A stretch of DNA of 44,588 nucleotides from Candidatus Dormiibacterota bacterium. GTDB taxonomy: Bacteria > Chloroflexota > Dormibacteria > Dormibacterales > Dormibacteraceae. Of the stretch, positions 1 through 9,392 are shown piece by piece; the stretch's first letter is position 1, and each line of letters starts with the position of its first letter. The notes under the pieces are model-generated. The model had not been told where the DNA came from, searched no databases, and saw only the letters and a list, made by a program, of their open reading frames with translations. The stretch is taken from the NCBI GenBank assembly GCA_003139695.1, contig PLJM01000016.1, positions 1 to 44,588 of the forward strand. The letters run 5' to 3'. Position numbers and translations under genes: made by a program.

Positions 1-300
<300 letters not shown>

Positions 301-429
301 TCACCTATAACTCACTCTTCAGTTGTTGAGGATGTGAGATCACGTCATACGGATCCAGCGCAGTGAAAACAGCTGGAGATTCTCATAGACCTAATTCGGT
401 TGCTCGCTGGTTCCGCGCGTCCGCGCGGC
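301..429 (+). other. rRNA-to-ribD spacer, no 5S rRNA or tRNA seen
   Basis: About 130 bases between the 23S end and the preferred ribD start. I see none of the conserved 5S blocks, no tRNA, and no FMN (RFN) riboswitch. The one structure is a GC hairpin CCGCGCG/CGCGCGG at 413-428 with a 2-base loop and no following T-tract. TTGTTG at 323-328 and CATACG at 345-350 could be a weak promoter for ribD (16-base spacer). Confidence 0.5.
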
Positions 430-1554
430 GTGGCCGATATATTGCCAGGACTGCCACACACAGACACGGACCCGAGCCTTGACCTGCATTGGTCGGCGCA
501 CGCCCTGGAGTTGGCGCTGCAGGCGGACTACGCCACGAGCCCAAACCCGATGGTCGGCGCTGTCGTGCTCGACAGCTCCGGAACGCTTGTGGGCGAGGGC
601 TTCCACCACCGGGCCGGCGATCCGCACGCCGAGCAGCAGGCGCTGACTGCCGCTGGCGACCGGGCGCTTGGCGGCACCCTGTACGTGAATCTCGAACCCT
701 GTGCTTCTCACCGCAGTCCGTCGTGCGCCGACGCGATCATCGACGCAGGCCTGAGGCGAGTGGTGATCTCGATGCTCGACCCTGATCAGCGGGTCCGAGG
801 CGCCGGGATTGCCAAGCTTCGGGCCGCTGGTATCGACACCGTCGTCGGCATCCATGAGGAGCGGGCGCTGCGGCTGAATGAGTTCTACGTCAAGCACCGC
901 TTGACCGGCCGGCCCTTTGTCAGCGCCAAGTTCGCGATGAGCCTGGACGGTAAAATCGCGACGCGAAGCGGCGAATCTCGCTGGATCACGAGCGAAGAAT
1001 CCCGGCTGCATGGGCACCGGCTCCGGCACATTCACGATGCAATCCTGGTGGGCGTCAACACGGTGATGGTCGACGACCCGCAGCTCACGACTCGCCTGGA
1101 GGGCGTCGCGGCGGCCCGTCAACCGCTACGCGTTGTCGTCGACTCTCAGCTGCGCCTCCGCATGTCCGCCAGGGTCGTCGGACCCAACACGCTCATCGCG
1201 GCCACCCGGGCCGGCCGCATGGGAGCAGCGGAGGTCGTTAAATTTCCTGCCACGACAGACGGCCGAGTTGCGTTACAACCGTTGCTTGATGAGCTCGGCC
1301 GCAGAGGCATCCTGAGTCTATTGGTAGAGGGGGGCAGCACGGTTCACGCATCGTTTGTCTCGGAAGGCCTGGTGGACAAGATCTACGCGTATGTCGCGCC
1401 AAGTCTCATCGGGGGTCGCGAAGCGCCGAGTCCTCTTGGGGGAACCGGAGTCGAGCACCTTGCCGAGGCTGTCCGATTGCGCGAGCTCGATGCGACCAGG
1501 CTCGGCGCCGACCTCCTGATAACTGGATACGTGGATGTTCACAGGGATAGTTAG
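430..1554 (+). CDS. ribD: Bifunctional diaminohydroxyphosphoribosylaminopyrimidine deaminase / reductase
   Basis: Catalyses two steps of cytosolic riboflavin synthesis: deamination of the pyrimidine ring, then NADPH-dependent reduction of the ribosyl chain. The N-terminal cytidine-deaminase-like domain shows SPNPMVGAVV, the zinc/catalytic HAE, and EPC...C. The two zinc cysteines are seven residues apart, where the usual EPCSHxGRTPPC has eight. The C-terminal reductase domain starts at RPFVSAKFAMSLDGKIA and contains LLVEGG. GTG 430 is preferred because the region before it is a GC hairpin; TTG 400, in frame, would add ten residues. Neither has a clear Shine-Dalgarno. First gene of ribD-ribE-ribBA-ribH; the stop overlaps ribE by 20 bases, suggesting coupling. 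Confidence 0.95.
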   Translation: MADILPGLPHTDTDPSLDLHWSAHALELALQADYATSPNPMVGAVVLDSSGTLVGEGFHHRAGDPHAEQQALTAAGDRALGGTLYVNLEPCASHRSPSCADAIIDAGLRRVVISMLDPDQRVRGAGIAKLRAAGIDTVVGIHEERALRLNEFYVKHRLTGRPFVSAKFAMSLDGKIATRSGESRWITSEESRLHGHRLRHIHDAILVGVNTVMVDDPQLTTRLEGVAAARQPLRVVVDSQLRLRMSARVVGPNTLIAATRAGRMGAAEVVKFPATTDGRVALQPLLDELGRRGILSLLVEGGSTVHASFVSEGLVDKIYAYVAPSLIGGREAPSPLGGTGVEHLAEAVRLRELDATRLGADLLITGYVDVHRDS

Positions 1555-2116
1555 CGCCGTCTCCAAGGTGGTCCAGGCCGATGGCAAACGCATCGGCATC
1601 GACCACGCGTCGATCGCACGACATTTGAAGATCGGCGGCAGCATCGCGGTCAATGGCTGCTGCCTGACTGTCGTCAAGAAAAAGGGTCGCGTCTTTTACA
1701 TGGACGTCGTTCCAGAGACCCTGCGCCGCACCAATTTGGGCGCTCTCCAGGCTGGCACGGAGGTCAACCTGGAGTTGCCCCTCGGAGCGAGCTCAACACT
1801 TGACGGTCACCTGGTGCAGGGTCATGTCGACGCCACCGCCACGGTGAGGTCCGTGAAAAAGGTGGCCTCCGGGCGTGAGGTCACCATCCAGCTGCCGCCC
1901 GGGCTGGCCCGATTCGTGGCCGCCAAAGGCTCCATCGCGGTGGACGGGGTGAGCCTGACGGTTGCGACGGTGGACAAACCGCCCGGCACGTTCGGGGTGG
2001 CCTTGATTCCCCACACCCTCGCGGTGACCACCGCGGGGGGGTACCAGAAGGGCACGGTCGTGAACCTCGAGGCTGACATCGTCGCCCGCTACGTCGCCCG
2101 AAACCTCCGCCGGTAA
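1535..2116 (+). CDS. ribE: Riboflavin synthase alpha chain
   Basis: Joins two 6,7-dimethyl-8-ribityllumazine molecules to give riboflavin, the last step of the pathway. The 193-residue protein starts with the family signature MFTGIV and has two lumazine-binding repeats: GGSIAVNGCCLTV in the first and KGSIAVDGVSLTV in the second, with GHLVQGHVD between them. Length is close to the family norm of about 200-220. The ATG lies inside the end of ribD (20-base overlap) and ribBA begins 12 bases after the stop, so this is one operon. Confidence 0.96.
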   Translation: MFTGIVSAVSKVVQADGKRIGIDHASIARHLKIGGSIAVNGCCLTVVKKKGRVFYMDVVPETLRRTNLGALQAGTEVNLELPLGASSTLDGHLVQGHVDATATVRSVKKVASGREVTIQLPPGLARFVAAKGSIAVDGVSLTVATVDKPPGTFGVALIPHTLAVTTAGGYQKGTVVNLEADIVARYVARNLRR

Positions 2117-2128
2117 TATCTACCAGCG

Positions 2129-3334
2129 ATGGCGTTGGCGACCGTTCCAGAGGCTCTTGCCGACTTCAAAGCCGGCAAGTTCGTCATCGTCGTGGACGAT
2201 GAGGAGCGCGAGAACGAGGGAGACCTCGTGGTCGCCGCCGAACTGGTGACGCCCGAGCACATCAGCTTCATGACGCGCCACGGATCGGGCCTCGTGTGCA
2301 TGCCGATCACGGCACGGCGACTGGACGAGCTTGGAATCGCCCCGATGGTGGAGCACAACACGAGCCGGCTGGGAACCGCTTTCAGCGTCAGCATCGACGC
2401 CAAGGACAGTGTCACGACTGGCGCGTCCGCCCACGACCGCGCCGCGACCATTCGCAAAGTGCTTGACCCCTCCGCCAGAACCAGCGACTTTTCGATGCCT
2501 GGGCACACGTTCCCGTTGCGCGCCGCCGAGGGCGGCGTGCTCACAAGGGCAGGGCAGACAGAGGCTGCAGTCGACCTCGCGACTCTCGCCGGTCTTTATC
2601 CGGCGGGCGTGATCACGGAGCTCATGAAGGCGGACGGGACGATGTCTCGAATGCCCGACCTCGACAGCTTTGCGCGCGAGCACGACATCAAGGTCATCAC
2701 GGTGGAGCAGATGATCGCGTACAGGCGGAGGAACGAGAAGCTGGTCGCACGCCGCGTCGAGGCAGTGATACCGATCGGGGGCACTGAGCCCCGCGAGTGG
2801 AGGCTCTTCGCCTACGAGGACGTGCTCCGCCACGAGAATCACCTCGCTCTGGTGCTTGGTGAGATCGATCCCGACAAGCCAGTGTTGCTCAGGGCACATT
2901 CCGAGTGCCTGACCGGAGACATCTTCGGCAGCCTTCGCTGCGACTGTGGCGCTCAGCTGCATGCGGCGATGGAGATGATCGCGGCCGACGGCGCAGGGGT
3001 CATCCTTTATATCCGTCACCAGGAAGGTCGTGGGATCGGCCTGTTGGACAAGCTGCATGCCTATAACCTCCAGGACCGCGGCCTGGACACCGTTGAGGCG
3101 AACGAGGCGCTTGGACATCCTGCCGACAAACGCGACTACGGGATCGGTAGCCAGATCCTCTACGACCTTGGCGTGCGCAAGATCAGGCTGCTGACCAACA
3201 ACCCCAAGAAGATTTACGGGCTGGAGGGTTTCGGCCTCGAGGTGACGGAGCGGGTGCCCATTCGTATTGCGGCGAACCCACACAACGAACGCTACCTCAA
3301 GACCAAAAAAGACAAGCTCGGACATCTCCTCTAG
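2129..3334 (+). CDS. ribBA: Bifunctional DHBP synthase / GTP cyclohydrolase II
   Basis: Makes both riboflavin precursors: 3,4-dihydroxy-2-butanone 4-phosphate from ribulose 5-phosphate (N-terminal half) and the pyrimidine precursor from GTP (C-terminal half). RENEGD (residues 27-32), NTSRLGTAF and SAHDRAATI mark the RibB half. The RibA half begins near residue 207 and has ECLTGDIFGSLRCDCG (zinc cysteines about residues 259-271), RHQEGRGIGL, and the conserved LLTNNPKK near the end. At 401 residues it is the normal length of the fused enzyme. It starts 12 bases after ribE and ends 2 bases before ribH. Confidence 0.97.
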   Translation: MALATVPEALADFKAGKFVIVVDDEERENEGDLVVAAELVTPEHISFMTRHGSGLVCMPITARRLDELGIAPMVEHNTSRLGTAFSVSIDAKDSVTTGASAHDRAATIRKVLDPSARTSDFSMPGHTFPLRAAEGGVLTRAGQTEAAVDLATLAGLYPAGVITELMKADGTMSRMPDLDSFAREHDIKVITVEQMIAYRRRNEKLVARRVEAVIPIGGTEPREWRLFAYEDVLRHENHLALVLGEIDPDKPVLLRAHSECLTGDIFGSLRCDCGAQLHAAMEMIAADGAGVILYIRHQEGRGIGLLDKLHAYNLQDRGLDTVEANEALGHPADKRDYGIGSQILYDLGVRKIRLLTNNPKKIYGLEGFGLEVTERVPIRIAANPHNERYLKTKKDKLGHLL

Positions 3335-3336
3335 CA

Positions 3337-3801
3337 ATGGGGGAGAAGGGCGCCACGCCCGACCTGAGCGGAAGCGACCTTCGAATCGCGGTCGTCGTCG
3401 CGCGTTTCAACGAGGACGTAACCAGGCGTCTTCTTCGAGGCGCGTTAGGGGCTCTCAAGGAGCACGGCATTGACGATCCCGACGTGCTCTGGGTCCCGGG
3501 GTCGCTGGAGCTGCCGGTCACCGCTCTGGCGTTGGCTGAACGCGGCAATCACGACGCGATCGTGTGCCTGGGCTGCGTGGTCCGCGGAGAGACGTATCAC
3601 TTCGAAGTGGTAGCGAATCAAGCGGCGGCCGGGATCATGCAGGTGCAGCTCGACACGGGCGTGCCCGTGGCTTTCGGAGTGCTGACGACCGAAGACAAGG
3701 AGCAGGCGATGGCACGCTCAGGTCCAAAGAACAACAAGGGAGCGGAAGCGGCCGAGGCCGCCATCGAAATGGCAAACCTGATGCGCGAGATCCAGGGCTA
3801 G
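3337..3801 (+). CDS. ribH: 6,7-dimethyl-8-ribityllumazine synthase
   Basis: Condenses the RibA/RibD-derived pyrimidine with the RibB product to lumazine. 154 residues, the family size. Diagnostic features: RFNE near residue 25, VPGSLELPV, GCVVRGETYHFEVV, GVLTTEDKEQA, and NNKGAEAA near the C terminus. The ATG is two bases after the ribBA stop. No riboswitch or internal promoter is visible, so it most likely depends on the ribD transcript. It converges with the minus-strand PNPOx gene across 16 bases. Confidence 0.97.
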   Translation: MGEKGATPDLSGSDLRIAVVVARFNEDVTRRLLRGALGALKEHGIDDPDVLWVPGSLELPVTALALAERGNHDAIVCLGCVVRGETYHFEVVANQAAAGIMQVQLDTGVPVAFGVLTTEDKEQAMARSGPKNNKGAEAAEAAIEMANLMREIQG

Positions 3802-3817
3802 GCCCTTACGCCTGCCT

Positions 3818-4129
3818 TCACAGCCCCCAGCTGAACTTCTTGACCGGCGTCAGCCGGGCACGCTCCGGACCGATGAGCTCCGCCCTGCCCTGGATCGTCA
3901 CCCCACGCTTCGGCCCCATCGCATCGACCACGAGCGCGGCACGCGGCTCATGTCCCAGGTTTCTCAGCTTCACCCCATCGACATCGAACTCGAACGCGCC
4001 ATCCTCCCCAAGCGCATACATCACAGGCACCACGTGCGGCCACCCCGACGGCCCCAGCGTGGCCAACCGCGCGACGCGTTGCGACCGCAGGAACTCGAGC
4101 TCGCCCGCCGTGAACTGCATCCCACCCAT
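3818..4129 (-). CDS. Pyridoxamine 5'-phosphate oxidase-fold (FMN or F420) protein
   Basis: A 103-residue single-domain split-barrel protein. It shows the family pattern RVARLATLGPSGWPHVVPV, then FEFDVDGVKLRNLG, EPRAALVVD, and GVTIQGRAELIG. These fit the flavin/deazaflavin oxidoreductase B group as well as general PNPOx proteins, so the substrate is unknown and the cofactor could be FMN or F420. Placement beside the riboflavin operon makes a flavin link attractive but proves nothing. The start is either ATG 4129 or ATG 4120; the latter follows a GGGTGGG run. It is divergent from the M16 protease with a 51-base gap. Confidence 0.8.
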   Translation of the reverse strand: MGGMQFTAGELEFLRSQRVARLATLGPSGWPHVVPVMYALGEDGAFEFDVDGVKLRNLGHEPRAALVVDAMGPKRGVTIQGRAELIGPERARLTPVKKFSWGL

Positions 4130-4180
4130 CCTAGCCCGAGACGCTCCAAACTCCGACCCAACTAGACTGCTAAAAAGGAC

Positions 4181-7126
4181 ATGGCGAAGACCAGCACGCG
4201 CGGCATAGGCACCATCCGCGGCTACACGATCCTGCGCAAAGAGCGCCTCGACCGGCTGGAGGGCTCCTACCTGGAGCTCGAGCACGAACGCACCGGCGCC
4301 CGCCACCTCCACGTCGAGTGCCCCGACGACAACAACTCCTTCGCCGTCTTCTTCCCCACGGTCCCCATGGACTCCACGGGAGTCGCCCACATCCTCGAGC
4401 ACGTGGTCCTCGCAGGCTCCCAAAAGTTCCCGGTCCACGACCCCTTCTTCAGCATGACCCGCCGCTCCCTCGCCACCTTTATGAACGCCTTCACCAGCGC
4501 CGACTGGACCATGTACCCCTTCAGCTCCCGCAACGAAAAGGACTTCAAGAACCTCCTGGAGGTCTACCTCGACGCCACGTTCTTTCCACGCCTCGACGAG
4601 GACTCCTTCAAGCAGGAAGGCATCCGCTTCGAGTTCGAGGACGCCGCAGACGCCAACAGCGGCCTGCGCTACAAGGGCGTCGTCTACAACGAGATGAAGG
4701 GCGCCCTCGCCGGCCCGCAGGCTGCCGTCCAGAAGATCCTGGGCCAGGCCCTATTTCCGGGCCTCACCTATTCCTACATCTCGGGCGGGGACCCCGAGCA
4801 CATTCCCGAGCTCACCTGGGAGCGGCTGCGCCAATTCCACGCCGTCCACTACCACCCGAGCAACGCCTACTTCTACACGTACGGCGATCAGAACCTCGAG
4901 GAGACCCTCGCTGCAATCGAGGAAAACGCGCTCAAGCACTTCGAGAGAATCGAGGTCGACACCTCCATCCCCGACGTCAAGCGTTTCAAGAAACCCGTCA
5001 AGGCCTCCGAGCCGTATCCCGCCACCAAAGGCGAGGACCTCTCACGCAAAGCCCAGGCCCTGGTTGCATGGGTGACGGTCCGCACTGGCGACTCCTTCCA
5101 GTTGCTCGCCATGAAAGTACTGGCGGAGGTCCTACTCGGCAACGCAGCATCACCTCTCAGAAAAGCCCTCATCGACTCGAAGCTGGGCACGGCGATGGCC
5201 GACGGCAGCGGCTTGCAGGACGACTACCGAGAAACGGTGTTTGGCGCAGGGCTGAAAGACATCGCGCAAGAGGACGCAGAAAAAGTCGAGCGCGTCGTGC
5301 TCGAAACACTCGGGCGGCTAGTCAAGGACGGTGTCGACCAAACCCAGGTCGACGCCGCCATCCACCACCTCGAGTTCGAAAAGCGCGAGCGGTCCAACGC
5401 CGGCTTCCCATACTCCCTGAAGGTCCTCTTTGCCGCTCTCGCTCCTTACTACTACGGCGGCGATCCCTACGACGCCTTGAACTTCGATGCGGACCTCGAG
5501 CGCCTCGAGCGCGATCGTAAGGAGGGCCGCTTCTTCGAAAACCTCATCAAGGCCGAGCTGCTCGATAACGCGCATCGCGGCCTGCTCACCGTCGTCCCGG
5601 ACGCGGAGCTCGAAGAGAAGAAGCGGGCGACGGAGCTCGAGCACCTGGCAAAACTCGAAGCGAGCCTCACCGAAGCCGACAAGGCGCGAATCGTCGCCGA
5701 GGCCCTTCGGCTCAAGCAAGAGCAGGACGCGAAGCAAGACCTCTCGACCCTGCCAACGCTGGAGCTGACGGACATCCCGATGAAGTTCGAAGACGTTCCC
5801 AGCCGCGAGGCCAAACTGGGCGCGGCGCAGGTGGAGTTCTTCCCGCTGCCGACCAACGGCGTCACCTACATCGACATCCGATCCGACTTCTCAGCGCTCA
5901 CGCCCGAGGAAAAGGACCTGCTTCCGCTCTTCGGTCGCGTCCTCACCCAGGTCGGCGCCGCCGGCCAGGATTACGTCGAGATCGCAAAGCGGATCGCCTC
6001 GTACACGGGCGGCATCGGCGCGGCCGCCCAGGTCCAACCCCTGGCAGGGCAGGAGGACTACCTGCAGTCGTTCATGGTCTCTGGCAAAGCCCTCGACCGC
6101 AACGCCAGGCACTTCATCGACCTGATCACCGACTTGACCGCACACCTGGAGATCGAGACAGGAAGGCTGCACGAGATAATCGCCGAAACCGCGACCCGGC
6201 TCGAGAGCTCGATCGCCGGCCTCGGGTTCCAGTTCGCGATCCTCCTCGCCCAATCGAAGCTGAACTCCGAAGGCGCCTTGAACGACCGCCTCCAGGGCAT
6301 CGGCATGCTGCACGTCATGCGCGACCTGGCCAAGCTCGACGACAACGGGCTGCACGCGCTCGTTAAAAAGCTCGACGCAATCAGAACCAAGCTGTTCCGA
6401 AGCGATTCGATCACAGTGGTGGTGACGTGCGAGGACTCGATGATCGAGACCCTCAAGGACCACCTCGCAGACTTCGTCGCCGCGCTGCCAGGGGGTTCCA
6501 GCAGTAATGGAGTCCCCGTCAAGCCACCCCCACTGGACCCGGTCCGCGAAGCAAGGACGGCGCCGTTGCCCGTCGCGTTCAACGTCCGCACCTTCAAGAC
6601 GGTCCGCTATCAGCATCCCGACGCTCCAGTCCTCCTCGTGCTCGCCAACTACATCCGCGACACCTTCCTGCACAAGGAGCTCCGCGAGAAAGGTGGCGCC
6701 TACGGCGCATACGCTCAGGCCAACACGGGTGGCGGCAACTTCTACCTCGGCTCCTACCGCGACCCGAACATCATCAGGACGTACGACACATACGACCGGG
6801 CGGTGAGGTGGGTGATCGACAGCGAAATCGATCCCGAAGCGTTGAAGGAAGCGATCCTGGGCGCGTGCGGGGACGTCGATCCCCTCGAATCGCCGGACAT
6901 CAAGGGCCGGCGCGAAGCCATCAACCGTATGACCGGCTATACGCGTGCCGAACGCGAAAAGTTCAAGCAGCGCCTCCTCAAAGCAACCGCGGCCGACCTC
7001 CAGCGGGTGGCGAAGGCCTATCTCGACGAGCCGAGGCCCATCCAGGCGACCGTCGCGGGCGAAGACCTCATTGAAGCAGCCCGCAAAGAGCGCCCCGACC
7101 TGTTCGAGGTGGTGGCCCCGGTCTAA
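4181..7126 (+). CDS. M16C-family zinc metalloprotease (presequence protease / insulinase type)
   Basis: A 981-residue peptidase resembling mitochondrial PreP and bacterial M16C enzymes, which degrade short peptides inside a closed chamber formed by two halves. The inverted zinc motif is H70-I-L-E73-H74 and the third ligand is E171 in VVYNEMKGALAGP. The second half is catalytically inactive in the family but keeps the conserved KGGAYGAYA near residue 834. No signal peptide is seen, so it is probably cytosolic. The ATG follows AAAGGA, and a TAGACT -10-like hexamer lies at 4163-4168. Third codon positions are strongly C-rich compared with later plus-strand genes. Confidence 0.92.
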   Translation: MAKTSTRGIGTIRGYTILRKERLDRLEGSYLELEHERTGARHLHVECPDDNNSFAVFFPTVPMDSTGVAHILEHVVLAGSQKFPVHDPFFSMTRRSLATFMNAFTSADWTMYPFSSRNEKDFKNLLEVYLDATFFPRLDEDSFKQEGIRFEFEDAADANSGLRYKGVVYNEMKGALAGPQAAVQKILGQALFPGLTYSYISGGDPEHIPELTWERLRQFHAVHYHPSNAYFYTYGDQNLEETLAAIEENALKHFERIEVDTSIPDVKRFKKPVKASEPYPATKGEDLSRKAQALVAWVTVRTGDSFQLLAMKVLAEVLLGNAASPLRKALIDSKLGTAMADGSGLQDDYRETVFGAGLKDIAQEDAEKVERVVLETLGRLVKDGVDQTQVDAAIHHLEFEKRERSNAGFPYSLKVLFAALAPYYYGGDPYDALNFDADLERLERDRKEGRFFENLIKAELLDNAHRGLLTVVPDAELEEKKRATELEHLAKLEASLTEADKARIVAEALRLKQEQDAKQDLSTLPTLELTDIPMKFEDVPSREAKLGAAQVEFFPLPTNGVTYIDIRSDFSALTPEEKDLLPLFGRVLTQVGAAGQDYVEIAKRIASYTGGIGAAAQVQPLAGQEDYLQSFMVSGKALDRNARHFIDLITDLTAHLEIETGRLHEIIAETATRLESSIAGLGFQFAILLAQSKLNSEGALNDRLQGIGMLHVMRDLAKLDDNGLHALVKKLDAIRTKLFRSDSITVVVTCEDSMIETLKDHLADFVAALPGGSSSNGVPVKPPPLDPVREARTAPLPVAFNVRTFKTVRYQHPDAPVLLVLANYIRDTFLHKELREKGGAYGAYAQANTGGGNFYLGSYRDPNIIRTYDTYDRAVRWVIDSEIDPEALKEAILGACGDVDPLESPDIKGRREAINRMTGYTRAEREKFKQRLLKATAADLQRVAKAYLDEPRPIQATVAGEDLIEAARKERPDLFEVVAPV

Positions 7127-7153
7127 TTCGACGTCAAAGCTAGAATCCCCCCA

Positions 7154-7324
7154 ATGAGATTCTGGCGCCGGGATTATTTCTTGCCGCTGGCCCTCGTAGT
7201 GATCGGGGCCTTCTTCCTGCTTCGGAACCTCAACCTGCTCAATTGGCTTGACGGTAAATACGTCTGGCCGGTCGTCCTCATCATCCTCGGCGTCTGGCTG
7301 ATAGCCCGCCGGACGCGCGTCTGA
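7154..7324 (+). CDS. Small membrane protein, DUF5668 / LiaI-LiaF-like
   Basis: A 56-residue protein. Translation shows MRFWRRDYFLP followed by two membrane segments, roughly residues 10-26 (LALVVIGAFFLLRNL) and 36-50 (VWPVVLIILGVWLIA), ending with basic residues. The pattern 'hydrophobic-IG-hydrophobic ... W-P-hydrophobic-IL-G' is that of the LiaI/LiaF-like transmembrane region, also found at the N terminus of the next gene. It sits 27 bases after the protease and 11 bases before the toast-rack gene, so the two membrane genes are probably cotranscribed. Function unknown; related proteins take part in envelope-stress sensing. Confidence 0.75.
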   Translation: MRFWRRDYFLPLALVVIGAFFLLRNLNLLNWLDGKYVWPVVLIILGVWLIARRTRV

Positions 7325-7335
7325 GGCCGAGACTG

Positions 7336-8250
7336 ATGCGCCGCCACTACCGCAGCTTCTTCTGGCCGGTCGTCCTGATCTTCATCGGCGTCATGGCCCT
7401 GCTGCTCGACCTCAAAGTGATCTCGACGGACCGACTCTACCGCCTCGCAGATCTATGGCCGCTCATCCTCATCGTGATCGGCCTCGAGCTCATCGCCCGC
7501 CGCACGCTGCAAGGCGCGGCGGTCGACATCGCGGCAGTCCTCATCCTGTTGATCGCCGGTGTCGGCGCCATCGCCTACGTCGCGGCGGGATCAGCGATCC
7601 CCGGCGGCACCCACACGCTCACCACTTCTGACTCCGTTGGAGCGCTGAACGCGGCGAGCCTCGACGTCGAAGTCGGCGCGGCGGACTTGACCGTCGTCGG
7701 GGACGCATCTATGGGAGCCGACCTTTATAGAGCGGTGATCACCTACTCAGGCCCGAAGCCGGACGTGACGCTGGACAAGTCGACCGGCGGGCTCCGGATC
7801 ACCCAGCAGGGCGAGTTCGGCATTTTCGGCAGCAATCATCTATCCGTCGACCTGCACATCAACCCTTCGGTGACCTGGAGCTTCAGCCTCAACAGCGGAG
7901 CCACCAACGCCACGCTCAAGCTGACCGGCGTCCAGGTCACCTCCATCGAGGCGAACACCGGAGCCATTCGACTCGATGTAACGCTCGGGCCGCCCAAAGG
8001 CATAGTGCCGATCAGGGTCAACGCCGGCGCCCCGACCGTGCGCGTGCACCGGCCAAGCGGCATCGACGTGTCGGTCCAGGTTTCAGGCGGAGCAGTCAAC
8101 CTGACGGCGGACGGACACCATACCGCCGCGATCGGCAGCACCAGGTGGCAATCGGACGGCTACGCCAACGCCACCGACGCCTATTCGATAGACGTCAACG
8201 GCGGCGCCTGCAACGTAAGCGTCGACGCCAACGTCCCAGCCGCCGGATAA
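7336..8250 (+). CDS. LiaF-like membrane protein with toast-rack type C-terminal domain
   Basis: 304 residues. The first ~90 form three or four membrane segments: FFWPVVLIFIGVMALLLDL, LWPLILIVIGLELIARR and VDIAAVLILLIAGVGAIAYVA. The rest is an extracytoplasmic, beta-rich repeat region (TSDSVGALNAASLDVEVGAADLTV..., NSGATNATLKL..., VSGGAVNLTADG), matching the right-handed beta 'toast rack' fold of LiaF-type proteins. These sense or modulate envelope stress through two-component systems, but no kinase or regulator is nearby. It ends 3 bases before the convergent ftcD gene. Confidence 0.8.
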   Translation: MRRHYRSFFWPVVLIFIGVMALLLDLKVISTDRLYRLADLWPLILIVIGLELIARRTLQGAAVDIAAVLILLIAGVGAIAYVAAGSAIPGGTHTLTTSDSVGALNAASLDVEVGAADLTVVGDASMGADLYRAVITYSGPKPDVTLDKSTGGLRITQQGEFGIFGSNHLSVDLHINPSVTWSFSLNSGATNATLKLTGVQVTSIEANTGAIRLDVTLGPPKGIVPIRVNAGAPTVRVHRPSGIDVSVQVSGGAVNLTADGHHTAAIGSTRWQSDGYANATDAYSIDVNGGACNVSVDANVPAAG

Positions 8251-8253
8251 GGG

Positions 8254-9369
8254 TCAACCGGTCGGCAGGCCAAGCCTCCTGTCGAGAGCGGCGGCCCGCG
8301 CGGCGTAGGTTGATCGCGTCTCCGAACTCACCGCCTCGCGCAAGCCGCTGGCGGCAACGCCCAACATCGCCTCGAGCTCGCCATCGAGCACGCCGGCCAC
8401 CTTGAGCACCGGGATCAGCGCAGCCGCCCTCTCCGCGCCGGCCAGCAGAGCGACCTGGTCGGTGCCCAACGCCGCCAGCCCTTCGGCCTCACGGCGAAGC
8501 CGCCTGGCGAGGGCCACATGCTCGTTGTCCCCACGCTCGAAGCACCGCGCTGCGCCGGCACGCGCAGCGGCCGCGGCCAGTCGTGCCTCCAGCAACCGCC
8601 CGCCTGCGGCACCATTCGCCACCACTGCAGGGCACAGGCCGACCACGTGCTGGGAAGCGATCGAGACGCCTCGATGCTCCAGCTCGGCGATCACCATCGC
8701 CGGCGTCGTCTCGCCGAGCCGGAACAGGTTCATTGAAAGTTGCACGCGCCCTCCGCTCAGCTCGAACACCAGAGCGTGCACGCCTCGCATCCCTCCGCCC
8801 GACTCGCGAATGGACCGAGCCAGAGCACGGGCGGCGGTAACGTCGATGCCGTGCAGGATCACATTGAACGCGACAAGCTTGGGACGGGCGCCCAGGCAAA
8901 CGGCACCCGCGGTTGGGTGGAGGTCGGGCCCGCCGAGGTCGAATCGCCCGCGCCCCCCACGGATGTCGGCGAGGCTCTGACCACGGCCGTAGAAGTACAC
9001 CGGCACCTTGAGCTCGCTCCAGATGCGCTCCCCCAGCGCGACGGCCAACTCCTGGCAGCGGCTCAAGGGCGTCGAGTCGAGCGGCACGATGGGCACGACA
9101 TCGGCGGCGCCAACCCTCGGGTGCACGCCGCGATGCGACCGCACATCGATCAGCTCGACCGCCGCCCGAACTGACGCCATCAGAGCCTCCACCAGCTGGG
9201 GACCGAAGCCGGCAATCGAAACGACCGTGCGGTTGTGGTCGATATCCGCGTCCACGTCAAGCAGGTGCGCGGCGCGAGCGGCATCCACGATGGAGTCGAT
9301 CGCAGAGCGATCCCGGCCCTCTGAGAAGTTTGGGACTGACTCGAAAAGGCTTTCGCCGGCCGTATTCAC
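8254..9369 (-). CDS. ftcD: Glutamate formiminotransferase
   Basis: Transfers the formimino group between N-formimino-L-glutamate and tetrahydrofolate in histidine degradation / one-carbon metabolism. The 371-residue protein starts with ESVPNFSEGRD and shows DIDHNRTVVSIAG, RGVHPRVGAADVVPIVPL and PVYFYGRGQ, all typical of the transferase N and central domains. The last ~90 residues are Ala/Arg-rich; I do not see the PGGGS signature of the cyclodeaminase half, so this is a transferase-only form. The start is GTG 9369. It is divergent from the AcuC gene with a 23-base gap. No other histidine-utilisation gene is in the window. Confidence 0.9.
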   Translation of the reverse strand: MNTAGESLFESVPNFSEGRDRSAIDSIVDAARAAHLLDVDADIDHNRTVVSIAGFGPQLVEALMASVRAAVELIDVRSHRGVHPRVGAADVVPIVPLDSTPLSRCQELAVALGERIWSELKVPVYFYGRGQSLADIRGGRGRFDLGGPDLHPTAGAVCLGARPKLVAFNVILHGIDVTAARALARSIRESGGGMRGVHALVFELSGGRVQLSMNLFRLGETTPAMVIAELEHRGVSIASQHVVGLCPAVVANGAAGGRLLEARLAAAAARAGAARCFERGDNEHVALARRLRREAEGLAALGTDQVALLAGAERAAALIPVLKVAGVLDGELEAMLGVAASGLREAVSSETRSTYAARAAALDRRLGLPTG

Positions 9370-9392
9370 CGCCCTGCTAGCGTAAGTAGTCA

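Noticed and set aside
413..428. Hairpin CCGCGCG/CGCGCGG as rRNA terminator
   Set aside because: Loop of only two bases and no T-tract; not enough to call a terminator.
2120..3337. 405-codon minus-strand frame opposite ribBA
   Set aside because: Exact antisense of a clear enzyme; composition typical of a shadow frame.
8254..8560. Cyclodeaminase half fused to the formiminotransferase
   Set aside because: The C-terminal ~90 residues are too short and lack the conserved PGGGS segment of the cyclodeaminase.
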